DNA of 64,000 nucleotides from Delphinus delphis (lineage: Eukaryota > Chordata > Mammalia > Artiodactyla > Delphinidae): NCBI RefSeq assembly GCF_949987515.2, contig NC_082694.2:11339958-11403957 (forward strand). Reading direction: 5' to 3'. Under the pieces are notes generated by a model. It had not been told where the DNA came from. It saw only the letters and a list, made by a program, of their open reading frames with translations, and did not search any database. Numbering within the stretch: the stretch's first letter is position 1; each line of letters begins with the position of its first letter. The translations under genes were made by a program, and so were the position numbers. Of this stretch, positions 39,101-44,560 are shown in pieces.

Positions 39101-42100
39101 GTCAAGGTGTGGTCCAGCTGGCCGTGCCCCTGTCCCTGAACAGCCCAGTGGCCAGTGGGCTGACCCATCCCACTCTGTTCCTGATGCTGCTGGAACTTGT
39201 GGCCGTGGGGAAAGCCATCCCCAGAATGAGGGTCACAGCGCTTTCTGCCGGCCGTTGTCGCAGGCTGACCCGTGTCTGCGTCCTCCTGCCTCCCCTCATC
39301 CCACCTGCCCACTCGTGCCCGGTGCCGCCCACCCTAGGTGGTCTACTACGTGTTTGCCATCATCGGGATGGAAGTGTTCCACGGCAAAGTCCACTTCTTT
39401 GACCCCAGTTCCACCAGTCCTGATGCCCTGGTGTGTGGGAACCCCGCCCTAAAAGACTCAGCGTTTGCCCGAGGCAGGTACTGCAGGAACAACTTCAATG
39501 ACCTGGCTGCCTCTCTCATCCTGCTGACAGAGCTCACCGTGGTTAACCAGTGGCACGATATCCTTCCCGAGGAGGCGGGTGTGGCGGGGGATGCTGAGAG
39601 CACCTTCCGGGAGGATTGGGTCTCGGCTCCTTGAACGCTTGTTTCCTTAGCTTCCCACTCCTCGCAGATGGCTTTGCCCTCGTGACTCACCAGGCGTCAA
39701 AGCTGTATTTCATCGGCTTCCACGTCGTGGTCGTCATCCTCATTGTTAAGTGAGTTTGCTCCTGCCGGGTGGGCCGTTGCAGATCCCCCCTCTCAGATCT
39801 ACAGCTGCTCACACCTCCCTCCTCCCTGGCTCCACCCTTGAGTACACTGTGGGTGGGTCCCATCTCCCCTGCTAGATGCTAAGGCACCAGAAGGGAGGCA
39901 TCTTACTTTTGTTCACATCTGTGCTCTTCAGTGTCAGCCAGCCGTGCACGTCAGTATATAGTATACATCTCATAGCCTCGCCAATTGTTTGGGTCAGAAG
40001 GGCTCTGGGGTCCTGGCCGGTCTCCCTACCCTTCCCCGGTGGGATAAATCACCTTTAGAACGTCCTTGTGAATTGTGTCCACCCTTTGCTGAAATCTGCA
40101 CAACTCCTGGGACTCATTAGAACCTATACGAGTCAATTTCCTTGTCGTCCAGCTCTGGTCCTCACCTGTCCTTGCACAGGTAGAATGGAAATGTGCTTAC
40201 TAGTTGATTTTCTTCATTGGTTCCAGTTCTGTCCTGACTTCTCTTCCGTGGAGAACTCAGGCACCGTTTGAAAGCTGCTATGACATCTCACCATTCCAAG
40301 GGGCTTTCCTTCCTGCTTATCAATCTCTGATTCTAGCTCCCCTGTTCCTTGTGGGACCTGAATTTGAGTCCCTTTATGCCTGTTTTTCCCGCCCCCAGAG
40401 ATGTGTTCTGGTTGTCGTATCCCTCTTAGAGCCCAGGGCCCGCAATTCTTGGGGTGACAGCCCAGCCCCGGGCCTTCCTTGTCACATCAGGGCTGCTTTG
40501 GCCACCATCCTGTTGATTTTGGCTCAAGAACGTCCCAGCAGAGGGAGGGGAGGGGAAGAACCGCTCAGGGCTGCTTGTCCTGCACCGTCTGAATGGAATA
40601 TGTAGTGGGAACGAGAGAGGAATGCTTCTGAGTGATTCTTAGAGAGGTTTCCAGAATGCTGGGATAGGCCGAGGCAACGTGAAAAGCTGTAGGGGTTTTT
40701 CAGCTCTTCCCCCAAAAGCATGCGAGTATGGTGACAGCCCTGGGCTCCGTCAGCATCATGTTAAGTCAGAAGTGGTGAAGGAACTGGGATTCCCTACTCA
40801 CAAGTTGCAGGTCAGTGTGCGTGTACCTCTTGTATATATACTGACAAAGTGTGATGCCTTGGGTCCGAGACAAAGACAGTTTATTCCTCATGGCAGAAGC
40901 TGCCGCCAGAGCAATACTTGGGGCAGCTCCCCGAGCCCTAATCCCCGCTGCACCGTGAGGTGAGGGCCAGTGGGATGGGCTGCATTGCAGGAGGGGAACC
41001 CCAAAATGAGGAAACCCCGGTCTGTGTAGCTGGGGAGACCTGCCCATCCTCCCCTCTGGAAAGAGAGAGAAAAAGAGAAAGACCTTATTTTTACTCTCGA
41101 ACGTAAGCAAGTCTCCGGGGAGGGCAAAATGAAGTCTCTGCTACCCCAGTGGTCGCTGGGGAGGAGACAGTGAGTAACAGGAAGCTTTACTATGGTGGAG
41201 CATTTCTGGAGACACGCATATCGTGTGGACCAAAAAGTTCATTGGGGTTTTTCCATGTCACAGACCACCCGAGCGAACTTTTGGGCCAGCCCAGTATATC
41301 CCTAAATTGGCTGTCAGTGCCTTTGCTCAGAGGACCTAGACTGTGCATTAACACGAGCTATTCATGGAGAATTGTCTACACCAATTATGTGGCCTAAGCT
41401 TCCCCTTAAAATAAACTATTTTCGAGCTCACTTTGGTAGCACATACACTAAAACTGTACAGAGAAGATTAATGGGCCCCCGTACAAGGATGACATGCGAA
41501 TTGGTGAGGCATTCCATATTTTCGCAACATAGGGGGAGGAGATTAAGAGGTACAAACTGTTAGGTATAAAATAAGGTGCAAGGATGTATTGTACAGCACT
41601 GGGAATATAACCAATATTTTACAATAACTATAAATGGAGTAAACCTTTAAAAATTGTGAATCAGAAACCACCCCCCCCCATTTTCTTCTTAATAGTCACT
41701 GTTTAAAAACGATGTAGAGGAAGAATGATTTTCCGAATGAAAGAAAGTTGTGCCTGACGCTTGAGAGACATTTTGTTGTTTCTTCCCCGTGTTGTGTTTT
41801 CTTTGCAAAGATGGGCGGCCTTTTTGTTTGGGCTTGAACACTCTTTGCTGCCATGATTTCCCATCACCTAGACCATGGCTGACTCGATGTAAAACCCTCT
41901 GCCTTTTACTTTTTCTCAGTATTTTCATAGCGTTCATCTTGGAAGCGTTTTTTGTGGCATATTCGTTAGAAAAAAGTGAAGTGGAAACTGCCATTGAGAA
42001 GAAGATTCAAGAGCTTGGAGTTGGGGTCCAAGAGTGAGTAGCATTTCCCGACGCGGCTCATGGACTTTGGAAGCAGGATGTTCATGGCGGGGTGGGTCCT

Positions 42101-43131
42101 GATCACATTTAACCCCCGAGACCCCGTGGCAGCCAGCCTGGTCCTGGGTGCCAGTTCTCAGGGACCCTCGCTGGCTACATGGGTGACATGGGGCCATGGC
42201 TGGGAGGACAGAGGGGAACTCAGCTGAGGGACCCGGCTGTGTTCACACCATCTCTTCCTCCCCGAAGGGAAGAGGTGCTGGATGGGAAGCTCATTGACAA
42301 TGTGGACGCCAAGGACAGTGGCTTCAGTGGGGACGATGGAGACAACAAAAGGAAGGCCTTGAAAGGACTGTACTTTAGAATTGCATCAAAAAGTAAGTTT
42401 TAACCCAACTCGAAACTTCCTCCAATCCATCCTCCTCACAGCAGTCAGTGAGATGTTTCCAGGATGCAAATCCGACCTCCAGGGGCTTACCGTGTCTCAA
42501 GGGCGCCTGCCGTGGCCTCTAGGGGCCACATGCTTGGTTTCCTCAATACCTCAGCCCGTCTTCCTTCCCCCAGGAACCCCCACGCCTCTGCCCTTTAGCC
42601 CTGCTGTCCCTTTACTTCTTCGGCTCCCCAGCTCCATCCTGCCACAGGGCCTTTGAACATGCTGCTTTCTCCCCTTACTCTCACCTCACCTTGCAGAATC
42701 AAGGCTCTTCCTCCTGCAGGTCTCTGCTTAGGCAGCACTTCCTCAGGGAAGCCCTCCGGGCTCCCCGAGAAGTCAGGTGCTCCTGTGCACCCCACCCCCA
42801 CCCCCCACCCCCCCACCCCCCAGCTCTCCTTCCCTGCCTTTCAGCACCTGTCAGCTGTACATTGATCACTGAGTGACTGTCTGGTCACCATCTGTCTTCC
42901 CTGCAGACTCGAAGCTCCACATGTGCAGGGCCATGTCTTTTTTGTTCTCCATTGTGTTCCCAAGGGCCTCACCATGTGCCCAGGACATGTGGGCCTTAAT
43001 AACTGTTTAAGTACTTTATTAATTCTCAATGAATTAACGATTGACTGAGTAAACCCAAACCTGTCTGAATCTCAACTGGGCCTTTGATGGGCACACTGTA
43101 TGGTACACTTAGACACAGCACAGCAGAGATG

Positions 43132-43178
<47 letters not shown>

Positions 43179-43512
43179 GGCATGCCACCCCAGAGGCGGC
43201 CATCCTCCCCCATCCTTCAAGGAGGACCTTCTCCTTGGTCTCCAGAGCCTGCGGGGTCTGGGGAGCTCAGTGGGGTGGGCTCAGAGACCCTCCTTCAGGA
43301 AAGCCGAGCTCTGCTCCCCTCCGACCCACACGGGCAGGTCCCATGTGCCCCTCTCCTTCCTCCCAGAGTACAAGACCGTGGATGCTTTGCTGCAGCAGAT
43401 GTTTGAGTCTGAAATAGCTCCAGAGGATGAAGGCCCTTCCTTGGAGGAGATTCTGAACTTCTCACCCAGTGACATACATCCCAAGAATCCCAGTTTTGAA
43501 AACAGTGCCTGA
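5779..43512 (+). CDS. TPCN3: Two-pore segment channel 3 (TPC3), complete, 19 coding exons
   Basis: Cation channel of the two-pore family, made of two fused six-helix domains that dimerise in endosomal, lysosomal or plasma membranes. Exons: 5779-5853, 13394-13476, 14456-14570, 16904-17032, 21309-21425, 21754-21872, 22078-22179, 23859-23985, 27403-27604, 31274-31418, 33260-33445, 34945-35009, 35806-35893, 37105-37174, 39338-39557, 39659-39749, 41920-42033, 42268-42392, 43367-43512. They sum to 2319 nt (772 codons plus stop) with every phase matching and no internal stop. Visible parts: IS1-IS6 (about residues 63-280), filter I TAN at 240-242, EF-hand-like linker 290-404, IIS1-IIS6 (406-655), IIS4 arginines R505, R508 and R511, filter II VNQ at 610-612, acidic tail. 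It is TPC3 rather than TPC1 or TPC2 because it differs from both throughout and lies beside BUB1. The first exon is the least certain. One GC-AG and one AT-AC intron are required. Confidence 0.93.
6570..6760 (+). mobile_element. MIR-like fragment
   Basis: GTTTCCCCCTCTGTAAAGTG and CACGGTGCCTGGCACACGTA are MIR-type segments. Degenerate. Confidence 0.5.
7688..7835 (+). mobile_element. MER5-like hAT-Charlie relic
   Basis: Text such as TCAGCATTACCTGCTTTTAG and AGATTCTGATTTAATTGGTC is typical of MER5 non-autonomous DNA transposons. Confidence 0.6.
9163..9193. repeat. Perfect 13-base hairpin
   Basis: Arms 9163-9175 (CTTAAATCCCTCT) and 9181-9193 (AGAGGGATTTAAG) are exact reverse complements around a 5-base loop. 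It lies in TPCN3 intron 1 and matches no element I can name. Confidence 0.9.
9413..9560 (+). mobile_element. MER5-like hAT-Charlie relic
   Basis: Contains CACCCAGGAACTTTAAAAAT, GGGTCCCACCTCCCAGAGAT and TCTGATGCAACTGGTCTGGG, in MER5 order. Confidence 0.65.
10290..10425 (-). mobile_element. tRNA-derived SINE (CHR-related, short)
   Basis: The inverse of GGAATTCCCTGCCGGTCCAG at its head, with tRNA-like middle and T-rich end. Confidence 0.75.
10920..11790 (-). mobile_element. Old L1 3' fragment
   Basis: Inverted L1 text: AAAGCTTTATTAAGCTATAA, TTTCACTCAGCACAATTATT and TTGTTTATCCATTCACCTGT. Stops throughout. Confidence 0.65.
12315..12527 (-). mobile_element. Young CHR-2-like SINE
   Basis: A nearly intact inverse copy ending GCGCCACCAGGGAAGCCCT, with poly-T start and TCATGTGCT duplicated at both flanks. 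It belongs to the most abundant, least diverged SINE type in this window. Confidence 0.9.
13394..13476 (+). CDS. TPCN3: TPCN3 coding exon 2 (residues 26-53)
   Basis: A pyrimidine-rich tract and AATGAG|GAC acceptor precede [20 protein letters not shown] and onward, ending AG|GTAATT in phase 2. The segment aligns with the cytosolic pre-S1 helix of TPC1 (EAAIYLQEG...) and TPC2 (QAVVFIEDA...). Confidence 0.88.
14456..14570 (+). CDS. TPCN3: TPCN3 coding exon 3 (pre-S1 and IS1, residues 53-91)
   Basis: Acceptor CTCCAG|A and donor TTG|GTAAGC. It encodes [18 protein letters not shown] and onward, including helix IS1 and the FEEPALFP motif that matches the CEAP and IETP positions of TPC1 and TPC2. 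Confidence 0.92.
14681..14760 (+). repeat. Tandem duplication of about 40 bases
   Basis: TTTTCTTGCTGGG, a G-run, then GTTGGAAGAATTCTGCCTAC occurs twice back to back. The copies differ mainly in G-run length. It lies in the intron after TPCN3 exon 3. Confidence 0.85.
16904..17032 (+). CDS. TPCN3: TPCN3 coding exon 4 (IS2 to start of IS3, residues 92-134)
   Basis: Acceptor TCACAG|GCT and donor GTG|GTGAGT; exactly 43 codons, phase 0 at both ends. It encodes IS2 ([16 protein letters not shown]), the S2-S3 linker with VFWKDTKN, and the first turns of IS3. Confidence 0.93.
17144..17455 (+). mobile_element. Long CHR-1-like SINE
   Basis: Head GGGGCTTCCCTGGAGGTGCA, tRNA-like part, then repeated ACAACTACTGA units and an AAATAAATAAA tail. 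Flanks share AAGAAATAATG. Confidence 0.9.
17680..17882 (-). mobile_element. Young CHR-2-like SINE
   Basis: Inverse copy with T-rich start and GCCACCAGGGAAGCCC end. ATGAAAAAATGTTT-like target duplication on both sides. Confidence 0.9.
19790..20500 (-). mobile_element. L2-like LINE fragments
   Basis: Pyrimidine-rich inverse L2 text (CTTCCCATATCCCATCAGAA, CCTGGCCCTCAAAGCCACCT, CAGGGACTGCCTTCTCCGGG). Broken, boundaries approximate. Confidence 0.45.
20925..21150 (+). mobile_element. MIR SINE
   Basis: CTCTGACGCCAGACTACCTG, GTTCCAGTCCCAGGTCTGCC, and ATAAATGGGATAATCTATGG follow MIR order. Confidence 0.65.
21309..21425 (+). CDS. TPCN3: TPCN3 coding exon 5 (IS3-IS4, residues 135-173)
   Basis: Acceptor TCACAG|CTG and donor CAG|GTAAGG; 39 codons in phase 0. 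[10 protein letters not shown] completes IS3. [16 protein letters not shown] is IS4, with arginines at 155, 158 and 161. Confidence 0.94.
21457..21682 (-). mobile_element. L1 3' end
   Basis: Inverse artiodactyl L1 3' UTR: TGCTGTACAGCAAAGCGACT and AGTTCCTTGTGCTATACAGT. Lies 70 bases before TPCN3 exon 6. Confidence 0.8.
21754..21872 (+). CDS. TPCN3: TPCN3 coding exon 6 (IS4-S5 linker and IS5, residues 174-213)
   Basis: Acceptor TTCACAG|ATC and donor AG|GTGAGC. It starts [17 protein letters not shown]. The R175-R176-xx-R179 pattern matches the basic triad of the TPC1 IS4-S5 linker (RRNLR) and TPC2 (KKTLK) that binds PI(3,5)P2, so a phosphoinositide site is likely. IS5 follows. Confidence 0.95.
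22078..22179 (+). CDS. TPCN3: TPCN3 coding exon 7 (pore loop I and filter I, residues 213-247)
   Basis: Acceptor TTTTTAG|G and donor AT|GTACGT. It encodes the pore helix and filter [11 protein letters not shown], close to LTTANFPDV in TPC1 and LTTANNPDV in TPC2. Reading must leave at the internal GTACGT so that the split ATG codon continues into exon 8. Confidence 0.95.
22311..22445 (-). mobile_element. tRNA-derived SINE (CHR-related, short)
   Basis: Inverse of GGGACTTCCCTGGCGGTCCA at its head, with a T-rich end near 22311. Confidence 0.8.
22457..22662 (-). mobile_element. Young CHR-2-like SINE
   Basis: Nearly undiverged inverse copy inserted directly beside the older SINE. The flanks share CCTTGTAAAGTTTTT, a clean 15-base target-site duplication. 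Confidence 0.92.
23859..23985 (+). CDS. TPCN3: TPCN3 coding exon 8 (IS6, residues 247-289)
   Basis: Acceptor CTTCTAG|G and donor [23 protein letters not shown] matches the MPSYSRN and IPAYSKN positions in paralogues. The long hydrophobic IS6 gate helix ends at [11 protein letters not shown]. Confidence 0.95.
24222..24768 (-). mobile_element. L1 3' fragment
   Basis: Inverse L1: CTGCTGTACAGCAAAGTGAA, CTACACAGTAGGTCCTTATT and ATTCCATTGTATATATGGAC. Non-coding relic. Confidence 0.85.
25610..26605 (+). mobile_element. 5'-truncated L1 with target-site duplication, split by a SINE
   Basis: L1 ORF2 C-terminal and 3' UTR sequence (CCACTATGGAAAACAGTATG, then CTTTGCTGTACACCTGAAAC) with many stops. Flanks AAGAATGTAAGGTCTA and AAGAATTTAAGGTCTA are near-identical. 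A SINE lies at 26064-26275 and an (AT)n run at 26490-26531. Confidence 0.88.
26064..26275 (+). mobile_element. Young CHR-2-like SINE nested in L1
   Basis: Full-length forward copy: GGGCTTCCCTGGTGGCGCAG head, box B GGTTCGTGCC, poly-A tail. GTGATACA is duplicated on both sides. Confidence 0.93.
27134..27316 (+). repeat. Copy 1 of an unnamed repeat of about 180 bases
   Basis: Runs from TCTCTTTGCAG to ACACACTCAGATGAAC and ends about 90 bases before TPCN3 exon 9. By eye it is roughly 85% identical to 29352-29533. No tRNA promoter, poly-A tail or LTR ends are evident. Confidence 0.8.
27403..27604 (+). CDS. TPCN3: TPCN3 coding exon 9 (EF-hand-like linker, part 1, residues 290-356)
   Basis: Acceptor TTTCAAG|AAT and donor G|GTAAGA. 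Soluble sequence [20 protein letters not shown] and onward corresponds to the E1 helix and EF-hand-like inter-domain linker of TPC1 (KSLLLHKRTAIQHAYRLL). It closes with [13 protein letters not shown]. Confidence 0.94.
28020..28215 (+). mobile_element. MIR SINE
   Basis: ATGGAAACTGAGACTCAAAG and CCCAGAGCCACACAGCTGCA are the MIR core and 3' part. Confidence 0.75.
29352..29533 (+). repeat. Copy 2 of an unnamed repeat of about 180 bases
   Basis: Same order and orientation as 27134-27316, sharing for example TTGGGTATCTCCTGCT and TGGTCCCCAGGACACACTCA. Confidence 0.8.
29534..31273 (+). other. TPCN3: AT-rich intron sequence, nothing recognised
   Basis: Part of the intron before TPCN3 exon 10. Low GC, many homopolymer runs, no repeat family or exon that I can name. 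Confidence 0.5.
31274..31418 (+). CDS. TPCN3: TPCN3 coding exon 10 (linker, part 2, residues 357-405), GC donor
   Basis: Acceptor TTGCAG|AC. It encodes [20 protein letters not shown] to LVQKVVRHR. The reading frame to exon 11 needs the donor CACAG|GCAAGT, a GC donor with otherwise perfect consensus. The GT three bases further on would join out of phase and reach a TGA within seven codons of exon 11. Confidence 0.9.
31828..32053 (+). mobile_element. CHR-2-like SINE
   Basis: GGGCTTCCCTGGTGGCACAG head and long poly-A. GCCAGTTA / GCCAATTA flank it as a slightly diverged target duplication. Confidence 0.9.
32216..32328 (+). mobile_element. Short L1 3' end
   Basis: GGGAGATTGGGATTGACATG and GATGACTAATAAGAACCTGC with an A-rich tail. 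The head may match AAGTGAATGGT at both flanks. Confidence 0.75.
33078..33111 (+). repeat. (TG)n microsatellite
   Basis: About 17 TG units in the intron before TPCN3 exon 11. Confidence 0.95.
33260..33445 (+). CDS. TPCN3: TPCN3 coding exon 11 (IIS1-IIS2, residues 405-467)
   Basis: Acceptor CTGGCAG|G and donor ACTG|GTGAGT. IIS1 is [20 protein letters not shown] and IIS2 is [18 protein letters not shown], ending RKQFWNW at the start of IIS3. Confidence 0.95.
33562..33906 (-). mobile_element. Long CHR-1-like SINE
   Basis: Inverse copy with repeated AGTAGTTGTGGCTC units, ending GCGCCACCAGGGAAGCCC. GAGGCTTCT is duplicated at both flanks. Confidence 0.92.
34441..34592 (+). mobile_element. tRNA-derived SINE (CHR-related, short)
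   Basis: AGGGAATTCCCTGACACTTC head, tRNA-like body and an (AAAT)n tail. Confidence 0.8.
34945..35009 (+). CDS. TPCN3: TPCN3 coding exon 12 (IIS3, residues 467-489)
   Basis: A 65-nt exon, acceptor ATCTTAG|G and donor TCAG|GTCAGT. It encodes [20 protein letters not shown], the IIS3 helix, matching the WNLFDF and NVFDGL starts of IIS3 in TPC1 and TPC2. Confidence 0.92.
35806..35893 (+). CDS. TPCN3: TPCN3 coding exon 13 (IIS4 voltage sensor, residues 489-518)
   Basis: Acceptor TTTCCAG|CG and donor AG|GTAAAG. The IIS4 core is [15 protein letters not shown], with R505, R508 and R511 at three-residue spacing. TPC2 has Ile at the first of these positions and is voltage-insensitive. Confidence 0.94.
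36185..36390 (+). mobile_element. MIR SINE
   Basis: GAAGCTCAGAGAGGTTAAGT and CACAGCTAGAAAGAGGCAGA are typical MIR 3' core. Confidence 0.8.
36536..36746 (-). mobile_element. Young CHR-2-like SINE
   Basis: Near-consensus inverse copy. CAGGCTGAATTTTT and CAGGATGAATTTTT flank it. Confidence 0.92.
37105..37174 (+). CDS. TPCN3: TPCN3 coding exon 14 (IIS4-S5 linker, start of IIS5, residues 518-541)
   Basis: Acceptor ATCCCAG|A and donor [29 protein letters not shown] aligns with the TPC2 segment ending NMRAFGG without gaps. Confidence 0.94.
37690..38815 (-). mobile_element. Old L1 fragment
   Basis: Inverse L1M-type text: TTCCTAGCAGTGGAACTGCT, GATGTGCATTTCTTTAGTTA and TAATTCATATCCTTGGTCCA. Confidence 0.6.
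38832..38970 (+). mobile_element. tRNA-derived SINE (CHR-related, short)
   Basis: GGGACTTCCCTGGCAGTCCA head and A-rich tail. AAATGAGGT is duplicated on both sides. Confidence 0.88.
39338..39557 (+). CDS. TPCN3: TPCN3 coding exon 15 (IIS5, luminal loop, pore II and filter II, residues 542-615), AT donor
   Basis: Acceptor [25 protein letters not shown] matches [16 protein letters not shown] of TPC2. The luminal loop has Cys574 and Cys590 and no N-x-S/T sequon. Pore helix and filter II read [11 protein letters not shown]. The exon must end at CACG|ATATCCTT, a U12-type AT donor. Continuing past it adds foreign sequence and a stop. Confidence 0.92.
39558..39658 (+). other. TPCN3: AT-AC (U12-type, minor-spliceosome) intron of TPCN3
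   Basis: A 101-base intron beginning ATATCCTTCC, a perfect U12 AT-AC 5' splice site, and ending AC at 39657-39658. A branch-like TTCCTTAGC (8 of 9 to TTCCTTAAC) lies at 39643-39651, its candidate branch A nine bases before the intron end. There is no long polypyrimidine tract. Splicing gives NQWHVLADGF, restoring exactly the 15-residue spacing between filter II and the K/R-[IL]YF motif seen in TPC1 and TPC2. Confidence 0.85.
39659..39749 (+). CDS. TPCN3: TPCN3 coding exon 16 (post-filter and IIS6 start, residues 615-645)
   Basis: Starts TC CTC GCA GAT after the AC acceptor, giving [18 protein letters not shown], then IIS6 [11 protein letters not shown]. Donor AA|GTGAGT. Confidence 0.9.
41222..41296. 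mobile_element. Degenerate mariner-type MITE
   Basis: GGACCAAAAAGTTCATT... and ...GCGAACTTTTGGGCCAGCCC are opposed terminal inverted repeats like those of the element at 55626-55700. Confidence 0.65.
41424..41523 (+). pseudogene. U6 snRNA pseudogene
   Basis: Nearly full-length U6-like sequence: start like GCTCACTTTGGTAGCACATA, middle TACAGAGAAGATTA, the ACAAGGATGACATGCGAATT part and end CATTCCATATTTTC. A short internal deletion and many substitutions, including in the ACAGAGA-adjacent region, and no upstream snRNA promoter elements mark it as non-functional. Confidence 0.88.
41530..41660 (+). mobile_element. L1 3' tail fused to the U6 pseudogene
   Basis: GGGGGAGGAGATTAAGAGGT, GCAAGGATGTATTGTACAGC and ATAACTATAAATGGAGTAAA are an L1 3' UTR variant in the same orientation as U6, starting a few bases after it. 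Confidence 0.75.
41920..42033 (+). CDS. TPCN3: TPCN3 coding exon 17 (end of IIS6 and C-terminal helix, residues 645-683)
   Basis: Acceptor TTCTCAG|T and donor [23 protein letters not shown] matches IVAFILEAF of TPC1 and LFLALILENF of TPC2. A charged helix follows ([17 protein letters not shown]). Confidence 0.95.
42268..42392 (+). CDS. TPCN3: TPCN3 coding exon 18 (cytosolic tail, residues 683-725)
   Basis: Acceptor CCGAAG|G and donor AAA|GTAAGT. It encodes an acidic stretch with [13 protein letters not shown], then [12 protein letters not shown], resembling the TPC2 tail region LVELLFRDIL in position only. Confidence 0.9.
42590..43050 (-). mobile_element. L2 LINE fragment
   Basis: Inverse L2 3' text: CCACAGGGCCTTTGAACATG, GGCAGCACTTCCTCAGGGAA and TCTTCCCTGCAGACTCGAAG. 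Confidence 0.65.
43134..43173 (+). repeat. (GT)n microsatellite
   Basis: About 20 GT units in the last TPCN3 intron, about 190 bases before exon 19. Confidence 0.95.
43367..43512 (+). CDS. TPCN3: TPCN3 terminal coding exon 19 (residues 725-772, stop TGA)
   Basis: Acceptor [29 protein letters not shown] then [11 protein letters not shown], ending NPSFENSA and TGA at 43510-43512. The acidic, helical tail has a position similar to the TPC2 end (LLFRDILEEPGED). Confidence 0.92.
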
Positions 43513-43870
43513 CCCTGGGCCTGTAAGGGCCACAGGCATGCACAACTGGAAACCAAGATAAGCTGTCCTCACTGTTTGCAGATGCTACCTAGAGGTTACT
43601 TTCCCAGCCCAGGTTCTCTTCTGTGTTCTGATAAGACTGTGAATCGGCCTCCCCTGCCCTGAGTGGTCAGCTCTGTGTGCTCGCCTGAGGTCATGCTTAG
43701 GGCTGACCATGGAGGTGAGGAAAGGAAAATCTACAAGGAGACTGGAGAGCACTTACCATACAAGTGTTTGTACGTGTGTAAATCCTCTCAGTGGGTATAT
43801 AAAAGCTTTCATTTATTTTTATATGATATTTTGCTACTTTATTAAATGAATACTGTGCTACAGTGTTACA
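43513..43870 (+). other. TPCN3: TPCN3 3' untranslated region with ATTAAA poly(A) signal
   Basis: Non-coding sequence after the TGA, with no recognised repeat. The variant poly(A) signal ATTAAA lies at 43841-43846, followed by a GT-containing stretch, so cleavage is likely near 43860-43870. The exact end is inferred. Confidence 0.55.
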
Positions 43871-44019
43871 TAAATGAATTTAAAATATCTTAATATGCTA
43901 AAGGAACATGTTCTAGTACAGTAGCTTTGGATGCAGTGTTTATTCGAAATGAAGACAAATATGAATGTGAAGATCAAATTCTGTCACAATTGCTTCTTTT
44001 TTGGGGGAGGCTCTCAAAG

Positions 44020-44151
44020 TTTCTTCTGTTTTATGTTTTGGTTTTTTGGCCGTGAGTCATGTGGGATCTTAGCTCCCCGAGCAGGGATCGAACCCACACC
44101 CCCTGCCTTGGAAGTGCGGAGTCTTAACCACTGGACCACCTGGGAAGTCCC
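44020..44151 (-). mobile_element. tRNA-derived SINE (CHR-related, short)
   Basis: Inverse copy ending GGACCACCTGGGAAGTCC. CTCAAAGTTTCTT is duplicated at both flanks (13 bases). Confidence 0.88.
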
Positions 44152-44279
44152 TCAAAGTTTCTTTAATTAAATTACAAGTATAGCAAGATGTTGAGTAAGT
44201 TGCTCCCTGAGGTCACTTTCCCCAGCTGGAAATCTCTCAGTACAGCGACCTACTCCTGGGAAATTAAAGGGATTTATTT

Positions 44280-44560
44280 CATTTTATTCTATTTTATTGA
44301 AAACATTTCATTGTGGTAAAATATACAACATAAAACTTACTACTGTAACTGTTTCTAAGTGTACAGTTCAGTAGTTTTATGTACAGTCACATTTTAGGTA
44401 CACTCAACAGACCTCCAGGGCTTTTCATCACCCCACATGAAGGTCTGTACCATTCAACAGTAACTCCCTAACCCCCCTTCCTTCCAGCTCCTGGCGGCCA
44501 CCATTCTACTTTCTGTCTCTGTGAATTTGGCTACTCCTGATCACAACTGCATTGTGAGCA
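44280..44560 (-). mobile_element. Old L1 fragment
   Basis: ATTGTGGTAAAATATACAAC, TAACTGTTTCTAAGTGTACA and CCATTCTACTTTCTGTCTCT are inverse L1M 3' text. Confidence 0.6.

Noticed and set aside
39582..39664. GT-AG alternative to the AT-AC intron (donor GCGG|GTGTGG, acceptor CGCAG)
   Set aside because: It would keep frame but insert HDILPEEA, four residues more than in TPC1 and TPC2, with a weak donor. An AT...CGCAG choice would be three residues short. The AT-AC choice restores exact spacing.
43134..43512. Frame running from the (GT)n repeat into TPCN3 exon 19
   Set aside because: Only the part after the CTCCCAG acceptor at 43366 is coding. The Val/Cys repeat is a microsatellite translation.
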